From Pelotomaculum schinkii (lineage in GTDB: Bacteria > Bacillota > Desulfotomaculia > Desulfotomaculales > Pelotomaculaceae): a stretch of DNA of 64,000 nucleotides. The notes beneath the pieces are model-generated. The model was not told the origin of the DNA, did not search any database, and saw only the letters and a list, made by a program, of their open reading frames with translations. The stretch covers positions 248,001-312,000 of the forward strand of contig NZ_QFGA01000003.1 in NCBI RefSeq assembly GCF_004369205.1, read 5' to 3'. Shown here in pieces: positions 39,360-48,790 of this stretch; within the stretch, counting starts at the first letter, position 1; each line of letters opens with the position of its first letter. The translations under genes and the position numbers were made by a program.

Positions 39360-39533
39360 GGGGTTAGGCTTGAATTATTCACTTATTTCTTTCCGAGGAA
39401 CATCTTCTATATAAGCTGTGCCCTTATACCTATCTGACTTTATTTTTGATTGTATGGATACACGGTGTTTGGTCATATCAAATACCTGGATAATTATAGC
39501 ATTTAATAAGTAAATATTTCAAGTCTGACACCC
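39360..39533. repeat. MITE-like element, copy 2 (174 bp)
   Basis: GGGGTTAGGCTTGAATTATT at one end and AATATTTCAAGTCTGACACC at the other, about 80 to 85 percent like copy 1 by eye. It covers the region just upstream of the secreted-protein gene. Confidence 0.7.
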
Positions 39534-39591
39534 AATGACGACGATAACCTAATTCTGAGCCAACGTTATATCAAATAAAACAATTCTAATC

Positions 39592-40119
39592 TCATAACTG
39601 TGAAGTTATTTCATGTGCTTTCGTCCTTAGTTCTTCATATACTTGTTTTGGATTATTTACGCTTTCCACTTCGATTTTCTTACACTCTTCTAATAAATTT
39701 TCTTTTTCTTTAATTACTTTCCGCCACTTTTCTGCCGTTTCGAGATCAAAAGGTGAGTCCTTACTTTCAAGTGCTATTTTTTCATCCTCAATTGTTCCCT
39801 CAAGTGCATAAGTGAATGATTCTATCTTGCTTCTATAATATGCTTCTTCATCGACTTCTTTTGCAAGCGCATTAACCTCCATGGCTTTTCCCCTTATCTC
39901 TTTAAGCATTTCACTGATTTTTTCTTTGGCTTCCGGGTTGTTCCGACTTTCTTTTGATAGTTGCTCTAAATCTTCTTTCTGCTGAACAAACTCATTTCGC
40001 AATTGGTTGTAATGTTCTTTCTTTTTTTCTTTATTATATTCAGCCGCATTTGAGGCAGCGTATCCTATTAACAGGCAAATAAGTAAAGTGCCTACTAATA
40101 TGGTTATTTTTAATTTCAT
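39592..40119 (-). CDS. Secreted helical hypothetical protein, 175 aa
   Basis: ATG behind AGGAGGT. Signal peptide in residues 1-26 (LKITILVGTLLICLLIGYA). The mature protein is highly charged and helical (KEKKKEHYNQLRNEFVQQKE, AEKWRKVIKEKENLLEECKK), a probable coiled-coil extracytoplasmic protein. Family not recognised. Same strand and similar style as the gene at 38675, so the two may be functionally related. Confidence 0.6.
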   Translation of the reverse strand: MKLKITILVGTLLICLLIGYAASNAAEYNKEKKKEHYNQLRNEFVQQKEDLEQLSKESRNNPEAKEKISEMLKEIRGKAMEVNALAKEVDEEAYYRSKIESFTYALEGTIEDEKIALESKDSPFDLETAEKWRKVIKEKENLLEECKKIEVESVNNPKQVYEELRTKAHEITSQL

Positions 40120-40185
40120 ATTAATACCTCCTTGTATGATATGACCAACGGTACAATTTCCAGGCGTCTTTCTACCGTCTCGCGA

Positions 40186-40656
40186 TCAACCACTGAACCG
40201 GCCCTCCTTTATCCGCTTAGCCAATCCTTCGTGTACAACTCTCTCAACTGGCTTAAAATCAAAATAACGGTCAAAGGTTCGTACCTGAAAATCTACTCGC
40301 TGACCTTTTTTATCGCCTCTTTCAAAAAGCAGACGGCCTTTGCTTAAAATCTGGTAAGCAAATGCGGGTGGAGCCTGGTTTAAAATTATAAAATCTACTT
40401 CATCAGTTTTAAGCGCTGCAGTTGCCAAAGAAAGAAGTTTCAACTTCTTATCAAAGTAGCTATCCATAGGGAATTCCCGGTCCAGCAAAACCGCCAGATC
40501 AATATCGCTTGCCGGGTTTTGTCTATCTTCCGCGTAAGACCCGAACAGGTAGAACGCTGCAATATCATTATCCATGCTAATTTTTTCGGTCAGTGCCGGA
40601 ATATATTGCATTATATCGACTGCTGTTTTTTTAAGATGGTACAAGTTGGTCACCAC
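40186..40656 (-). CDS. MNT-type nucleotidyltransferase (MntA-like), orphan
   Basis: A 156-residue protein starting at GTG without a strong ribosome-binding site. The motif YLFGSYAEDRQNPASDIDLA contains the GSYA and DxD residues of minimal nucleotidyltransferases. In type VII toxin-antitoxin systems MntA AMPylates the HEPN toxin to silence it. No HEPN gene is found on either side, so the partner is missing, elsewhere, or this protein has another target. The C-terminal VDFIILNQAPPAFAYQILSK is normal for the family. Confidence 0.8.
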   Translation of the reverse strand: MVTNLYHLKKTAVDIMQYIPALTEKISMDNDIAAFYLFGSYAEDRQNPASDIDLAVLLDREFPMDSYFDKKLKLLSLATAALKTDEVDFIILNQAPPAFAYQILSKGRLLFERGDKKGQRVDFQVRTFDRYFDFKPVERVVHEGLAKRIKEGRFSG

Positions 40657-40869
40657 TGGCTTATCAAATTAACTATATTTTACTATAATATTCCTTTTAA
40701 AGCCACGTACGCTTACTCGGAAAGGCCAGAAATAATTTTTCGTTAGTCCTATCATTGGCAGATGCCCTTCGGATGAGAACCTTGGATAAATTTCCATCCG
40801 GAATGAAGCGCTATAATTTATTTTCTTTATGACTTTATCAATAGTCCCAAAAAGGATACTATATAACAA

Positions 40870-40896
40870 CAAACAGGAGGGCATCTGCCCTCCTGT
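40870..40896 (-). terminator. Terminator of the GH57 gene
   Basis: AACAGGAGGGCA-type stem with TGCCCTCCTGTT, T-rich on the minus-strand side, directly after the GH57 stop. Confidence 0.75.
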
Positions 40897-40898
40897 TT

Positions 40899-42509
40899 TC
40901 ACACTGCCACAGACCTGGCCGGCTCGTTCCGGTACCAGCTGTAGTCCACATCGGGGAAAATATTGTCGCGGTATTCCAGGTCTCTGAGCCAGCCCTCATC
41001 AATACGGTTGCCTGTGATTTCGTCCCGGAGGCGGAGAAAGTTGCTGAGATGGATCTTGGTCCTTTTTATTGCGTATTCAACCATGGTGCCGGTGCTCATA
41101 ATGAAGGCCCAGTCGCTGCTCTGCGCCAGCATCAACTCGCGCGCCGCCTGGTTTAAGGCCCGCCTGAGCAGCCCTCCGGCAGCGGGGTAGCGGGTGGTCA
41201 TATCTACCATCATATTGGCAGCCATGTGCAGGTGCCTGTAAATCCATGCATTGGCGCCGGAAAGCCAGACCTCGTGGTAGCCTTTGTTGCCCCAGCTGGA
41301 CGAGCAGGGCACGGCCACCTGGTTGCAAGGGAAGCGTTCCAGGTACTGGCTTGGCGTTAGCAGCTCGATTTCATCCTGGTCAAAAGCAATTTTACGGATC
41401 AGGTATTCCAGCCAGGCCGGCCCTTCAAACCACCAGTGGCCAAAGAGTTCGGCGTCATAGGGCGCGACGATCATCGGCGGCCGGTCCATCATGCCGGCCA
41501 GGTGGCGAATTTGGTGCTGGCGGTTGAACATAAAATTGCCGGCGTGCTCGGCGGCTTTTTCATCCGCCGCTCTTGGATTGTAGGGCTCTTTTTGGCTTAA
41601 GTCCACTTTCCCGGTGATTTTAAAATATTTGAAGCCCGTATGGATGCGGATCCCGTCCGGATGGATGTAGGGCTTGATATAGTCATAGTCCAGGTCGTAG
41701 CCTATATCCCGGTAAAATTCACGGTAATTATAATCGCCGGGATAACCCTCCTGCGTACTCCAGACCTGCTTGGACGATTCAATATCCCGGCCGAAGGCGG
41801 CTACCCCTGACGGGCAGTAAATTGGAGCAAATATCCCAAAGCGGGGCCTGTGCGAGGCATAAAGCACACCATGCGAGTCGGTAAAGAAAAATTGAATTCC
41901 GTTCTCCTTTAAAATCTCATCGACTCCAGGGGCATAGCCGCATTCCGGCAGCCATATGCCGCGCGGCGGCCGGCCCAAGTGCCGGGTGTGAAGATCCACG
42001 GCCGTCCTGATTTGCGCCCGCACTGCTTCAGGCTGAAGCTGCATCAAGGGCAGGTAGGCGTGCGTAGCGGCGCAGGTAATAATTTCGAGACGGCCCTGGT
42101 CCTGGAACTTCTTAAAAGCTGAGACAATATTGCGGTGATAAAGGTCATGAAATATATACATGGCTTCCCGCAGCCTTCTCTTGTACATTAACGCGGCTTC
42201 ATGAAAAGGACTGCCGTAGGTCCGTCCTTCCTCTTTGTCCGCCAGCTCAATCAAGCCGGCAAGATGGCGGGTATAGCGCTCCTGCAGCAGCGGGTCGGTA
42301 AGCATGGAAATCAAGGGAGGAGACAGGGTCATGGTCAACCTGAAACTGATACCGTCGCCAATCAGACGGTCAAAAGCCTGGATGAGCGGTATATATGTTT
42401 CGGTGATAGCCTCGTAGAGCCATCTTTCCTCCAAAAAGTTCTCATGCTCCGGGTGTCTTACATAAGGCAGATGCGCATGGAGTACAAGACATAGATAACC
42501 TGTTGCCAT
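40899..42509 (-). CDS. GH57 1,4-alpha-glucan branching enzyme-like protein
   Basis: A 536-residue protein. The ATG at 42509 follows AAAGGGGTTG; an upstream frame extension of two residues is ignored. GH57 motifs in order: HAHLPYVRHPE (motif 1), GIWLPECGY with the nucleophile Glu (motif 3), APYDAELFGHWWFEGP with the acid/base Asp (motif 4), and a C-terminal DUF1957 helical domain (SDWAFIMSTGTM). Such enzymes introduce alpha-1,6 branches into glycogen-like glucans. The upstream DUF4912 gene on the same strand often accompanies it. Confidence 0.9.
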   Translation of the reverse strand: MATGYLCLVLHAHLPYVRHPEHENFLEERWLYEAITETYIPLIQAFDRLIGDGISFRLTMTLSPPLISMLTDPLLQERYTRHLAGLIELADKEEGRTYGSPFHEAALMYKRRLREAMYIFHDLYHRNIVSAFKKFQDQGRLEIITCAATHAYLPLMQLQPEAVRAQIRTAVDLHTRHLGRPPRGIWLPECGYAPGVDEILKENGIQFFFTDSHGVLYASHRPRFGIFAPIYCPSGVAAFGRDIESSKQVWSTQEGYPGDYNYREFYRDIGYDLDYDYIKPYIHPDGIRIHTGFKYFKITGKVDLSQKEPYNPRAADEKAAEHAGNFMFNRQHQIRHLAGMMDRPPMIVAPYDAELFGHWWFEGPAWLEYLIRKIAFDQDEIELLTPSQYLERFPCNQVAVPCSSSWGNKGYHEVWLSGANAWIYRHLHMAANMMVDMTTRYPAAGGLLRRALNQAARELMLAQSSDWAFIMSTGTMVEYAIKRTKIHLSNFLRLRDEITGNRIDEGWLRDLEYRDNIFPDVDYSWYRNEPARSVAV

Positions 42510-42553
42510 AAGCAACCCCTTTCATATGTTGTATAATAAAAATAATCGCCGGC

Positions 42554-42572
42554 AAATGAATTCGCACCTGCA
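42554..42572 (-). repeat. Dispersed palindromic repeat, copy 1
   Basis: The minus strand reads TGCAGGTGCGAATTCATTT, matching the palindrome at 48839-48861 over its left half and centre. Lies between two genes of the same strand. Confidence 0.55.
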
Positions 42573-42575
42573 TTT

Positions 42576-43331
42576 TCAGTTTAGGCTCTGCTTATCACTT
42601 CCGGGATGCCAGTTCCCGGGCGAACTAATCCCCACCGGCAGTTTGCGGGCTTCCAGGGCCAGTTCCTCAATGAGCATCGGTGAACTGACACCATACTGAA
42701 ATTTACCAAGCGTGCGATATAAGCTTTCGATCCACATCCACTCCTCGTCCAGCCGGTCGGATAGCGAGGCCCTGGGAGTGGTCGCTATATTGGACCTGAG
42801 CAGGGTAATAAAACGGCCGTCCTGGAACATGCGTCCCAGGTCGATACAGAAGGAACGGTCCGGCTCCTTTACTTCAATATGCCAGTTATCGATTTCATCA
42901 CCAAGGTGAATATCCATGAATCCTTTAGCGTTATTCCCGTTAAAGTCAACACCGGTTACATCGTAAACCCTTAAAACAGGATGAGTGGAGGACCAGGCTT
43001 CGGGTCCGTAGGTTCTGGTGAATTCATCCTGCTTGGTGGCGGTGATTTCCCAGTAGGCATAAAGCCAGTGGGGGTCCCGGGCCATCAAGACCAGGCGGTC
43101 AACCCCGTAACTGTGCGGCAGTTGGGGTTCCGGCAAATGCTGTGCCCGATGTTCAGGAGCGGCCGGCACGGGCAGGCTGAACTCTTCAGCTATCTCTTCC
43201 ACGAATTGAGGGGGGGGGAGGGTTTCAGCTCCAATTTTTTTGGCCGTCCGCCTGCGCAGTGACGGCCATAAAAAAACGCCTACCGCAAAAACCATAATGA
43301 ATGCTAAAATCAACCAGAGAAAAATATTCAC
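42576..43331 (-). CDS. DUF4912 membrane-anchored protein
   Basis: About 251 residues; GTG 43331 behind GGGAGG is the best start. An N-terminal membrane helix (FLWLILAFIMVFAVGVFLW) is followed by a basic, Pro-rich linker. The DUF4912 domain comes next (DRLVLMARDPHWLYAYWEIT, VLRVYDVTGV, RSFCIDLGRMFQDGRF). The domain has a carbohydrate-binding-like beta sandwich character and is commonly found next to glycogen-related GH57 enzymes. It stands 66 bases upstream of the branching enzyme and is probably co-transcribed with it. Confidence 0.8.
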   Translation of the reverse strand: MNIFLWLILAFIMVFAVGVFLWPSLRRRTAKKIGAETLPPPQFVEEIAEEFSLPVPAAPEHRAQHLPEPQLPHSYGVDRLVLMARDPHWLYAYWEITATKQDEFTRTYGPEAWSSTHPVLRVYDVTGVDFNGNNAKGFMDIHLGDEIDNWHIEVKEPDRSFCIDLGRMFQDGRFITLLRSNIATTPRASLSDRLDEEWMWIESLYRTLGKFQYGVSSPMLIEELALEARKLPVGISSPGNWHPGSDKQSLN

Positions 43332-43596
43332 GGTGATCAGATCCTCCCTTCGAAGGTAAAATATTAACACATATTAAACCGGTGAAATTTATCTATCACA
43401 AATACTTTTTTTATTATTGCCCAGACTAAAAATGTTTATTTACTTAAAAAATCAAGCGCTCAGAAAAAATGAAGTAATTCACTAAACATAAAACCTCAGA
43501 AGGGATAGGGCCGGGTTGCAGCGAAAATCAACTTGATTAAGATGAATTTTATTGAAATAATAAACCTGCGGTGTCAAAAGGTGGCTTATAAAAAAC

Positions 43597-44259
43597 ATGG
43601 TAATCAAGAATACATTTGCTGGTGCGGAAAAAGCTGCTAAAATATTATCCATATTAGAAATGGCGTATCCCGGAGCCGGTACGGCCCTAAAATTCAGCAC
43701 GCCTTTTGAACTGCTGGTAGCGGTAATGTTGTCTGCTCAGAGCACAGATCAGCAGGTTAACCGGATTACCGGATCTCTTTTTTCGAAGTATCACACGCCT
43801 GGTGATTTTGCCGCCCTGGCGCCGGAGGAACTGGCTGAAGAGATTAAAGGCTGTGGGTTGTATCACAATAAAAGCAGGTACATCATTGACGCTTCGCGGC
43901 AGATTCTTGCCCGGCACGGCGGCAAGGTACCGGAAACCAGGACAGAGCTGGAAGCGTTGCCGGGAGTGGGCAGGAAAACGGCCGGAGTGGTGCTGGGGCT
44001 GGCCTTTGGCGGCGACTCCCTGCCGGTCGACACCCATGTTTTCCGTGTGGCCAGGCGTTTGGGACTCTCCGAAGCAAAGGAACCTGGCCGGGTGGAAGAC
44101 GACCTGTCCAAATTGATCCCGCCCAGGCAGCGGATGGCGGCCCATCACCTGTTTCTTGCCCACGGCCGGACAACCTGCCGGGCCAGAAAGCCGGCCTGCG
44201 GCGATTGCGGCCTGAGAGAACTTTGCCGCTACTATTCTACGGGAGGACTTAAAACTTGA
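43597..44259 (+). CDS. nth: Endonuclease III (DNA glycosylase/AP lyase)
   Basis: A 220-residue HhH-GPD glycosylase that removes oxidised pyrimidines. STPFELLVAVMLSAQSTDQQ is the conserved N-terminal segment. LPGVGRKTA near residue 122 holds the catalytic Lys, VDTHVFRV near 145 the catalytic Asp, and C-x6-C-x2-C-x5-C (CRARKPACGDCGLRELC) the 4Fe-4S cluster. It overlaps the following trmL start, and the four genes to dnaE read as one operon. Confidence 0.95.
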   Translation: MVIKNTFAGAEKAAKILSILEMAYPGAGTALKFSTPFELLVAVMLSAQSTDQQVNRITGSLFSKYHTPGDFAALAPEELAEEIKGCGLYHNKSRYIIDASRQILARHGGKVPETRTELEALPGVGRKTAGVVLGLAFGGDSLPVDTHVFRVARRLGLSEAKEPGRVEDDLSKLIPPRQRMAAHHLFLAHGRTTCRARKPACGDCGLRELCRYYSTGGLKT

Positions 44260-44714
44260 ATATCGTCCTGGTTGAACCTGAGATACCGGCTAACACGGGA
44301 AATATTGCGCGGACCTGCGCCGTCACCGGTTCCTCGCTGCACCTGGTACGCCCCCTGGGCTTCTCAACTGCTGATAAATATTTAAAAAGGGCTGGCCTGG
44401 ACTACTGGCATTTGGTCGAAGTCCTTTATTATGACAGTTTTCAGGAAGTGGTGGAAAATCATCAGGGTAGTTGTTTTTATCTGGTAACTACCAAAGCGCC
44501 AAGAAGTTACTGCGAAGTTAGGTACCAGCCGGATTCCTTCCTGGTATTTGGCAAAGAGACCCGCGGGCTGTCCCCTGAGATTTTAAATTCTGCTCCAGAA
44601 AATCAAATTCGCATACCCATGGTCGAGGAGGCCCGGTCTCTGAATTTGGCCAACTCAGTGGCTGTTGTTCTCTATGAGGCGCTGCGCCAGCAGGGTTTCC
44701 GCGGGATGATCTAA
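44256..44714 (+). CDS. trmL: tRNA (cytidine(34)-2'-O)-methyltransferase
   Basis: A 152-residue SPOUT methyltransferase that modifies the wobble base of tRNA-Leu. Start TTG overlaps the nth stop. Motifs NIVLVEPEIPANTGNIARTC (motif 1), FLVFGKETRGLSPEI (motif 2) and IPMVEEARSLNLANSVAVVL (motif 3, the trefoil-knot cofactor site) are all present. Length is normal for TrmL. Confidence 0.9.
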   Translation: MNIVLVEPEIPANTGNIARTCAVTGSSLHLVRPLGFSTADKYLKRAGLDYWHLVEVLYYDSFQEVVENHQGSCFYLVTTKAPRSYCEVRYQPDSFLVFGKETRGLSPEILNSAPENQIRIPMVEEARSLNLANSVAVVLYEALRQQGFRGMI

Positions 44715-44739
44715 CGGAGTCGAAGAAGAGGTGTTATTA

Positions 44740-45201
44740 ATGAATGTCATCGAGAAGGTGCAGTCCTATCTGGACCAGTATAACCTGGGCTTGAAAATTA
44801 TTGAACTCAAGGAAGATACCAGTACTTGTGAACTGGCCGCCGCGGCTCTTGGAGTTGAAGTCGGGCAGATCGCCAAGACACTGGTGTTTTTAGCCGACGA
44901 CCAACCCGTGCTTGTTGTGGCCAGCGGGGACCGGAAAATAAATAGCGGTAAGTTAAAAAGGCTCCTTGCAGCGGCAAAGGTCCGCATGGCTGACCCGGAT
45001 ACGGTCCTGGAGGTTACCGGTTATCCAGTTGGCGGGGTCTGCCCTCTGGCTTTACCTGAAAGCCTCCCAATATTTTTGGAAAGTACCATGCAGCGTTTTG
45101 GAATGGTTTACGCAGCGGCGGGAACGCCAAATTCAGCCCTCCCGGTCACCATGCGGCAGTTGGAGATAATCACCGGGGGGAAATGGGCCGATTTGATTTA
45201 G
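44740..45201 (+). CDS. YbaK/EbsC-type aminoacyl-tRNA deacylase
   Basis: A 153-residue protein; ATG 44740 behind AGAAGAGG. The family proof-reads misacylated tRNAs such as Cys- or Ala-tRNA-Pro. The conserved segments QIAKTLVFLADDQPVLVVAS, GDRKINSGKLKRLL and GYPVGGVCPLALP are seen, with the catalytic Lys in the AKTLVF segment. Genetic neighbour of trmL and dnaE. Confidence 0.85.
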   Translation: MNVIEKVQSYLDQYNLGLKIIELKEDTSTCELAAAALGVEVGQIAKTLVFLADDQPVLVVASGDRKINSGKLKRLLAAAKVRMADPDTVLEVTGYPVGGVCPLALPESLPIFLESTMQRFGMVYAAAGTPNSALPVTMRQLEIITGGKWADLI

Positions 45202-45217
45202 ATAGGAGCGTTATAAC

Positions 45218-48200
45218 TTGTTTGTCCATTTGCATTTGCATTCAGAATACAGCCTTTTAGACGGAGCGGCCCGCATCAAAAAAGCGGTCTCCAGCGCCAA
45301 AGAGATGGGGATGCCCGCCCTGGCCATCACCGATCACGGGGCCATGTACGGCGTTGTGGAATTTTACAAGGCCTGCAAGAACGCCGGGATTAAGCCGGTC
45401 CTGGGCTGTGAGGTCTATGTGGCGCCCCGTACCATGGACGACCGTACGCCAAGGGTCGACGACCACCCGTACCACCTGGTCCTGTTGGCGGAGAATGAGG
45501 AGGGTTACCGGAATTTATTGGAGCTTGTATCCCTGGGCTTTACCAGAGGTTTTTACTACAAACCCAGGGTCGATAAAGAAGCGCTGGCAAGGTACAGCAA
45601 AGGCTTGATAGCCTTAAGCGGCTGCATCGGGGGAGAAGTCGCCTCCCGGGTCTTAGCTGGAGAGCTGGAAAAAGCCAGGCAGGCAGCCGTTGCATACAGG
45701 GATATTTTCGGGCCGGATAATTTTTTCCTGGAACTGCAGGACCATGGTTTTCCGGAACAGCGCACGGCCAACCGGGAACTTGTAAAAATTCACGAAGAAA
45801 CTGGCATACCGCTGGTGGCTACCAACGATGTCCATTATGTCCGGCGGGAGGATGCGGCCAGCCAGGATGTGCTTTTAGCGATTCAAACCGGAAAAAGCGT
45901 GGACGACCCCAGCCGGATGAAATTTCAGTCTTCAGAGCTCTATCTAAAGAGCGAAGATGAGATGAGCCTCTTATTTGGAGAACAGCGGCAGGCTCTGCAT
46001 AACACGCTGCAAATTGCCGAACGCTGCCAGGTGGAGATGGATTTCAGCCAGTACTATCTGCCGTATTTTGCGGTGCCCGAGGGCTATACGGCCGATACCT
46101 ACCTGGAAGAACTCTGCTACCAGGGCGCCCACCGGAGATACGGTGATGAACTAAGTGAGGAAGTAAAAAACAGGCTGTCCTACGAACTGGGCGTCATCAA
46201 GAAGATGGGTTATTCAGCCTATTTCCTTATTGTGTGGGACTTTATCAATTTTGCGCGGCAACAGGGCATTCCTGTGGGTCCCGGCCGCGGTTCCGCAGCC
46301 GGCAGCCTGGTGGCGTACAGCTTGACCATTACCAACCTCGACCCGTTAAAATACGATTTGCTCTTTGAGCGTTTTTTAAACCCCGAGCGGGTTTCCATGC
46401 CTGATATTGACACTGACATCTGTTATGAGCGCAGAGGCGAGGTAATTGACTACCTGGTCCAAAAATACGGGACTGACCATGTGGCCCAGATTGCAACTTT
46501 TGGTACCATGGCGGCACGGGCGGCTATTAAGGACGTCGGCAGAGCCATGGACATGCCTTACGGTGAAGTGGACCGGGTAGCCAAGCTGGTCCCCATGGAA
46601 CTTCACATTACTATTGAAAAAGCATTAAGTACTACTCCTGAATTAAAAGAACTTTACGACCAGAAGGCGGATATCAAAAGACTGATCGACACTGCGATAG
46701 CCCTGGAGGGAATGCCCCGGCACGCTTCCATTCATGCCGCCGGCGTAGTGATTACGAAAGACCCGCTGACCCACTACCTGCCCCTTTATAAAGCCAGCGA
46801 CGGTCCGGTGACGACCCAGTTTCCCATGGGCACGGTGGAAGAACTGGGCCTTTTAAAGATGGACCTTTTGGGCTTGCGCACGTTGACGGTAATCAGTGAC
46901 GCAGTCCGCATGATCGCTGAAAACACCGGGACAGATCTGGATATTGGGGAAATCCCCATCGACGACCGGGCCGCCTATGATTTGCTGTGCAGGAGCGAGA
47001 CCACAGGGGTATTTCAGGTGGAAAGCAGCGGTATGAAAGCCATCCTGCGGGAATTGAAGCCTAGTGTGTTTGCGGATATTGTACCCCTGATGGCGCTGTA
47101 CCGGCCCGGCCCTCTGCAAAGCGGGATGGCTAAGGATTTTATCAAAAACAAGCAAGGCATTACTAAGACCAAATACCTGCATCCCAAGCTGGAGCCCATC
47201 TTAAAGGACACCTACGGGGTCATTCTCTACCAGGAGCAGGTTATGCGCATATCCAGCGACCTGGCCGGGTTCAGCCTGGCTGAAGCCGACATGCTGCGGC
47301 GTGCTATGGGTAAGAAAAAACCTGAAATTATCGCGGGCCTGCGTTCACAATTCGTCGAAGGCGCCGGTAAAAACGGTGTAAACGAGAGTATTGCCGGTGA
47401 AATCTTTGACCTGATGGAGAAGTTCGCGGGTTATGGTTTTAACAAATCCCACTCGGCAGCTTATGGCCTGGTTACATATCAGACTGCCTATCTCAAAGCA
47501 AATTACCCGGTAGAGTTTATGGCTGCGCTGTTAACTTCGGTTAAAGATAATGCCGACAAGATGGCTTTCTATATTGAAGAATGCCGGCGTATGGGCATAG
47601 AGGTCCTGCCGCCGGATGTAAACGAGAGCGGGGAGAGCTTTACGGTAGCCGGGCCGAAAATTCGCTTTGGCCTGGCAGCCGTGAAAAATGTTGGTATGGG
47701 AGCAGTTGAAGCGATTATCCAGGCCAGGCGCGAGGGAGGGCAGTTCCCTAGCTTCGCTGATTTTTGCCGGCGGATGGACACCAGAGTAGTCAACAGGCGG
47801 GTATTGGAAAGCCTCATTAAATGCGGCTCTTTTGACTCGTTGGGCGACCGGCGGGCCCAACTGATGGGTGCTGTTGACTCAGGCTTGAGTCTGGCACAGC
47901 AGTCACAGCGGGATCGGGCTAACGGGCAGATGTCCCTCCTGGATCTTATGGACGAAAGCGAGACCGTATCCCTGACCCTGCCGGAAGTGGCGGAATTCCC
48001 CACGGAAGAAATACTGGCCATGGAAAAAGAAACCCTGGGCTTTTATGTCAGCGGGCATCCACTTGCGGCATACCGGGGGGTCTTAAACAAGTTGGCCACA
48101 GTTACCACTACGGAATTAGCCGAACTGCCTGATGACAGTGATGTAGTGCTGGGAGGGTTGATTTCCGGAGTCAAAAAAGTCAGTACCCGTAAAGGGGACG

Positions 48201-48790
48201 CTATGGCTATTTTAACTGTGGAAGACCTTACTGGTTCGGTTGAGGTTGTAGTTTATCCTCGTCCCTACCAGAAGAACATCCTGGCCATCAGGGTTGATGA
48301 AGTGGTTCTGATCAAAGGCAGGGCTAAAGAAAATAGTGAGGAAAAAAAGATTATAGCAGATGAGATTTCAACTCTTGATTCCCATCTGGGTGGGGAGCTG
48401 CACTTAAAAATCGACAGCCTGCAGTCCCAGCTGCTGGATCACGTTAAAATGGTGCTTTCCAGTTTTCAGGGGGATGCGCCGGTATTCCTTCATTTTGTAC
48501 AGGAAAAGAAAGTGATTAAGGCCGGCGAAGAGTTCCATGTTGATCTATCGGGTCCGGTGGTGGCCAGGTTGGAAGAAATGATGGGCCACGCCAGGGTTAA
48601 AGTAAAGAGAATTGTTGATGAAGAAGGTTCATCTTCAGAAAAAATAAAAGAAAGGCCTGTAGAAACAACCCCAACTGGTACAACTCTTGGTGAACCGGCC
48701 GTTCCTCAGGCCGGACTGGAGCAGGCGCATACTCCACGCAAGAAGCCCGGAACATCCACCGCAGAATTCTTTAGTATTCTAGAGCTTTAA
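45218..48790 (+). CDS. dnaE: DNA polymerase III subunit alpha
   Basis: The 1190-residue DnaE-type replicase; TTG start behind TAGGAGCG. The PHP domain opens with VHLHLHSEYSLLDGAARIKK. The palm contains VGPGRGSAAGSLV near residue 356, PDIDTDI near 396 (two catalytic Asp) and MDLLGLRTL near 548 (third Asp). Helix-hairpin-helix and an OB fold (GGLISGVKKVSTRKGD) follow, and an Arg/Pro-rich tail closes the protein. The exonuclease lies in the PHP domain or a separate protein. Gram-positives usually also carry PolC. Confidence 0.97.
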   Translation: MFVHLHLHSEYSLLDGAARIKKAVSSAKEMGMPALAITDHGAMYGVVEFYKACKNAGIKPVLGCEVYVAPRTMDDRTPRVDDHPYHLVLLAENEEGYRNLLELVSLGFTRGFYYKPRVDKEALARYSKGLIALSGCIGGEVASRVLAGELEKARQAAVAYRDIFGPDNFFLELQDHGFPEQRTANRELVKIHEETGIPLVATNDVHYVRREDAASQDVLLAIQTGKSVDDPSRMKFQSSELYLKSEDEMSLLFGEQRQALHNTLQIAERCQVEMDFSQYYLPYFAVPEGYTADTYLEELCYQGAHRRYGDELSEEVKNRLSYELGVIKKMGYSAYFLIVWDFINFARQQGIPVGPGRGSAAGSLVAYSLTITNLDPLKYDLLFERFLNPERVSMPDIDTDICYERRGEVIDYLVQKYGTDHVAQIATFGTMAARAAIKDVGRAMDMPYGEVDRVAKLVPMELHITIEKALSTTPELKELYDQKADIKRLIDTAIALEGMPRHASIHAAGVVITKDPLTHYLPLYKASDGPVTTQFPMGTVEELGLLKMDLLGLRTLTVISDAVRMIAENTGTDLDIGEIPIDDRAAYDLLCRSETTGVFQVESSGMKAILRELKPSVFADIVPLMALYRPGPLQSGMAKDFIKNKQGITKTKYLHPKLEPILKDTYGVILYQEQVMRISSDLAGFSLAEADMLRRAMGKKKPEIIAGLRSQFVEGAGKNGVNESIAGEIFDLMEKFAGYGFNKSHSAAYGLVTYQTAYLKANYPVEFMAALLTSVKDNADKMAFYIEECRRMGIEVLPPDVNESGESFTVAGPKIRFGLAAVKNVGMGAVEAIIQARREGGQFPSFADFCRRMDTRVVNRRVLESLIKCGSFDSLGDRRAQLMGAVDSGLSLAQQSQRDRANGQMSLLDLMDESETVSLTLPEVAEFPTEEILAMEKETLGFYVSGHPLAAYRGVLNKLATVTTTELAELPDDSDVVLGGLISGVKKVSTRKGDAMAILTVEDLTGSVEVVVYPRPYQKNILAIRVDEVVLIKGRAKENSEEKKIIADEISTLDSHLGGELHLKIDSLQSQLLDHVKMVLSSFQGDAPVFLHFVQEKKVIKAGEEFHVDLSGPVVARLEEMMGHARVKVKRIVDEEGSSSEKIKERPVETTPTGTTLGEPAVPQAGLEQAHTPRKKPGTSTAEFFSILEL

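Noticed and set aside
40669-40902. 77-codon minus-strand frame before the GH57 terminator
   Set aside because: It runs through the terminator hairpin and has no ribosome-binding site.
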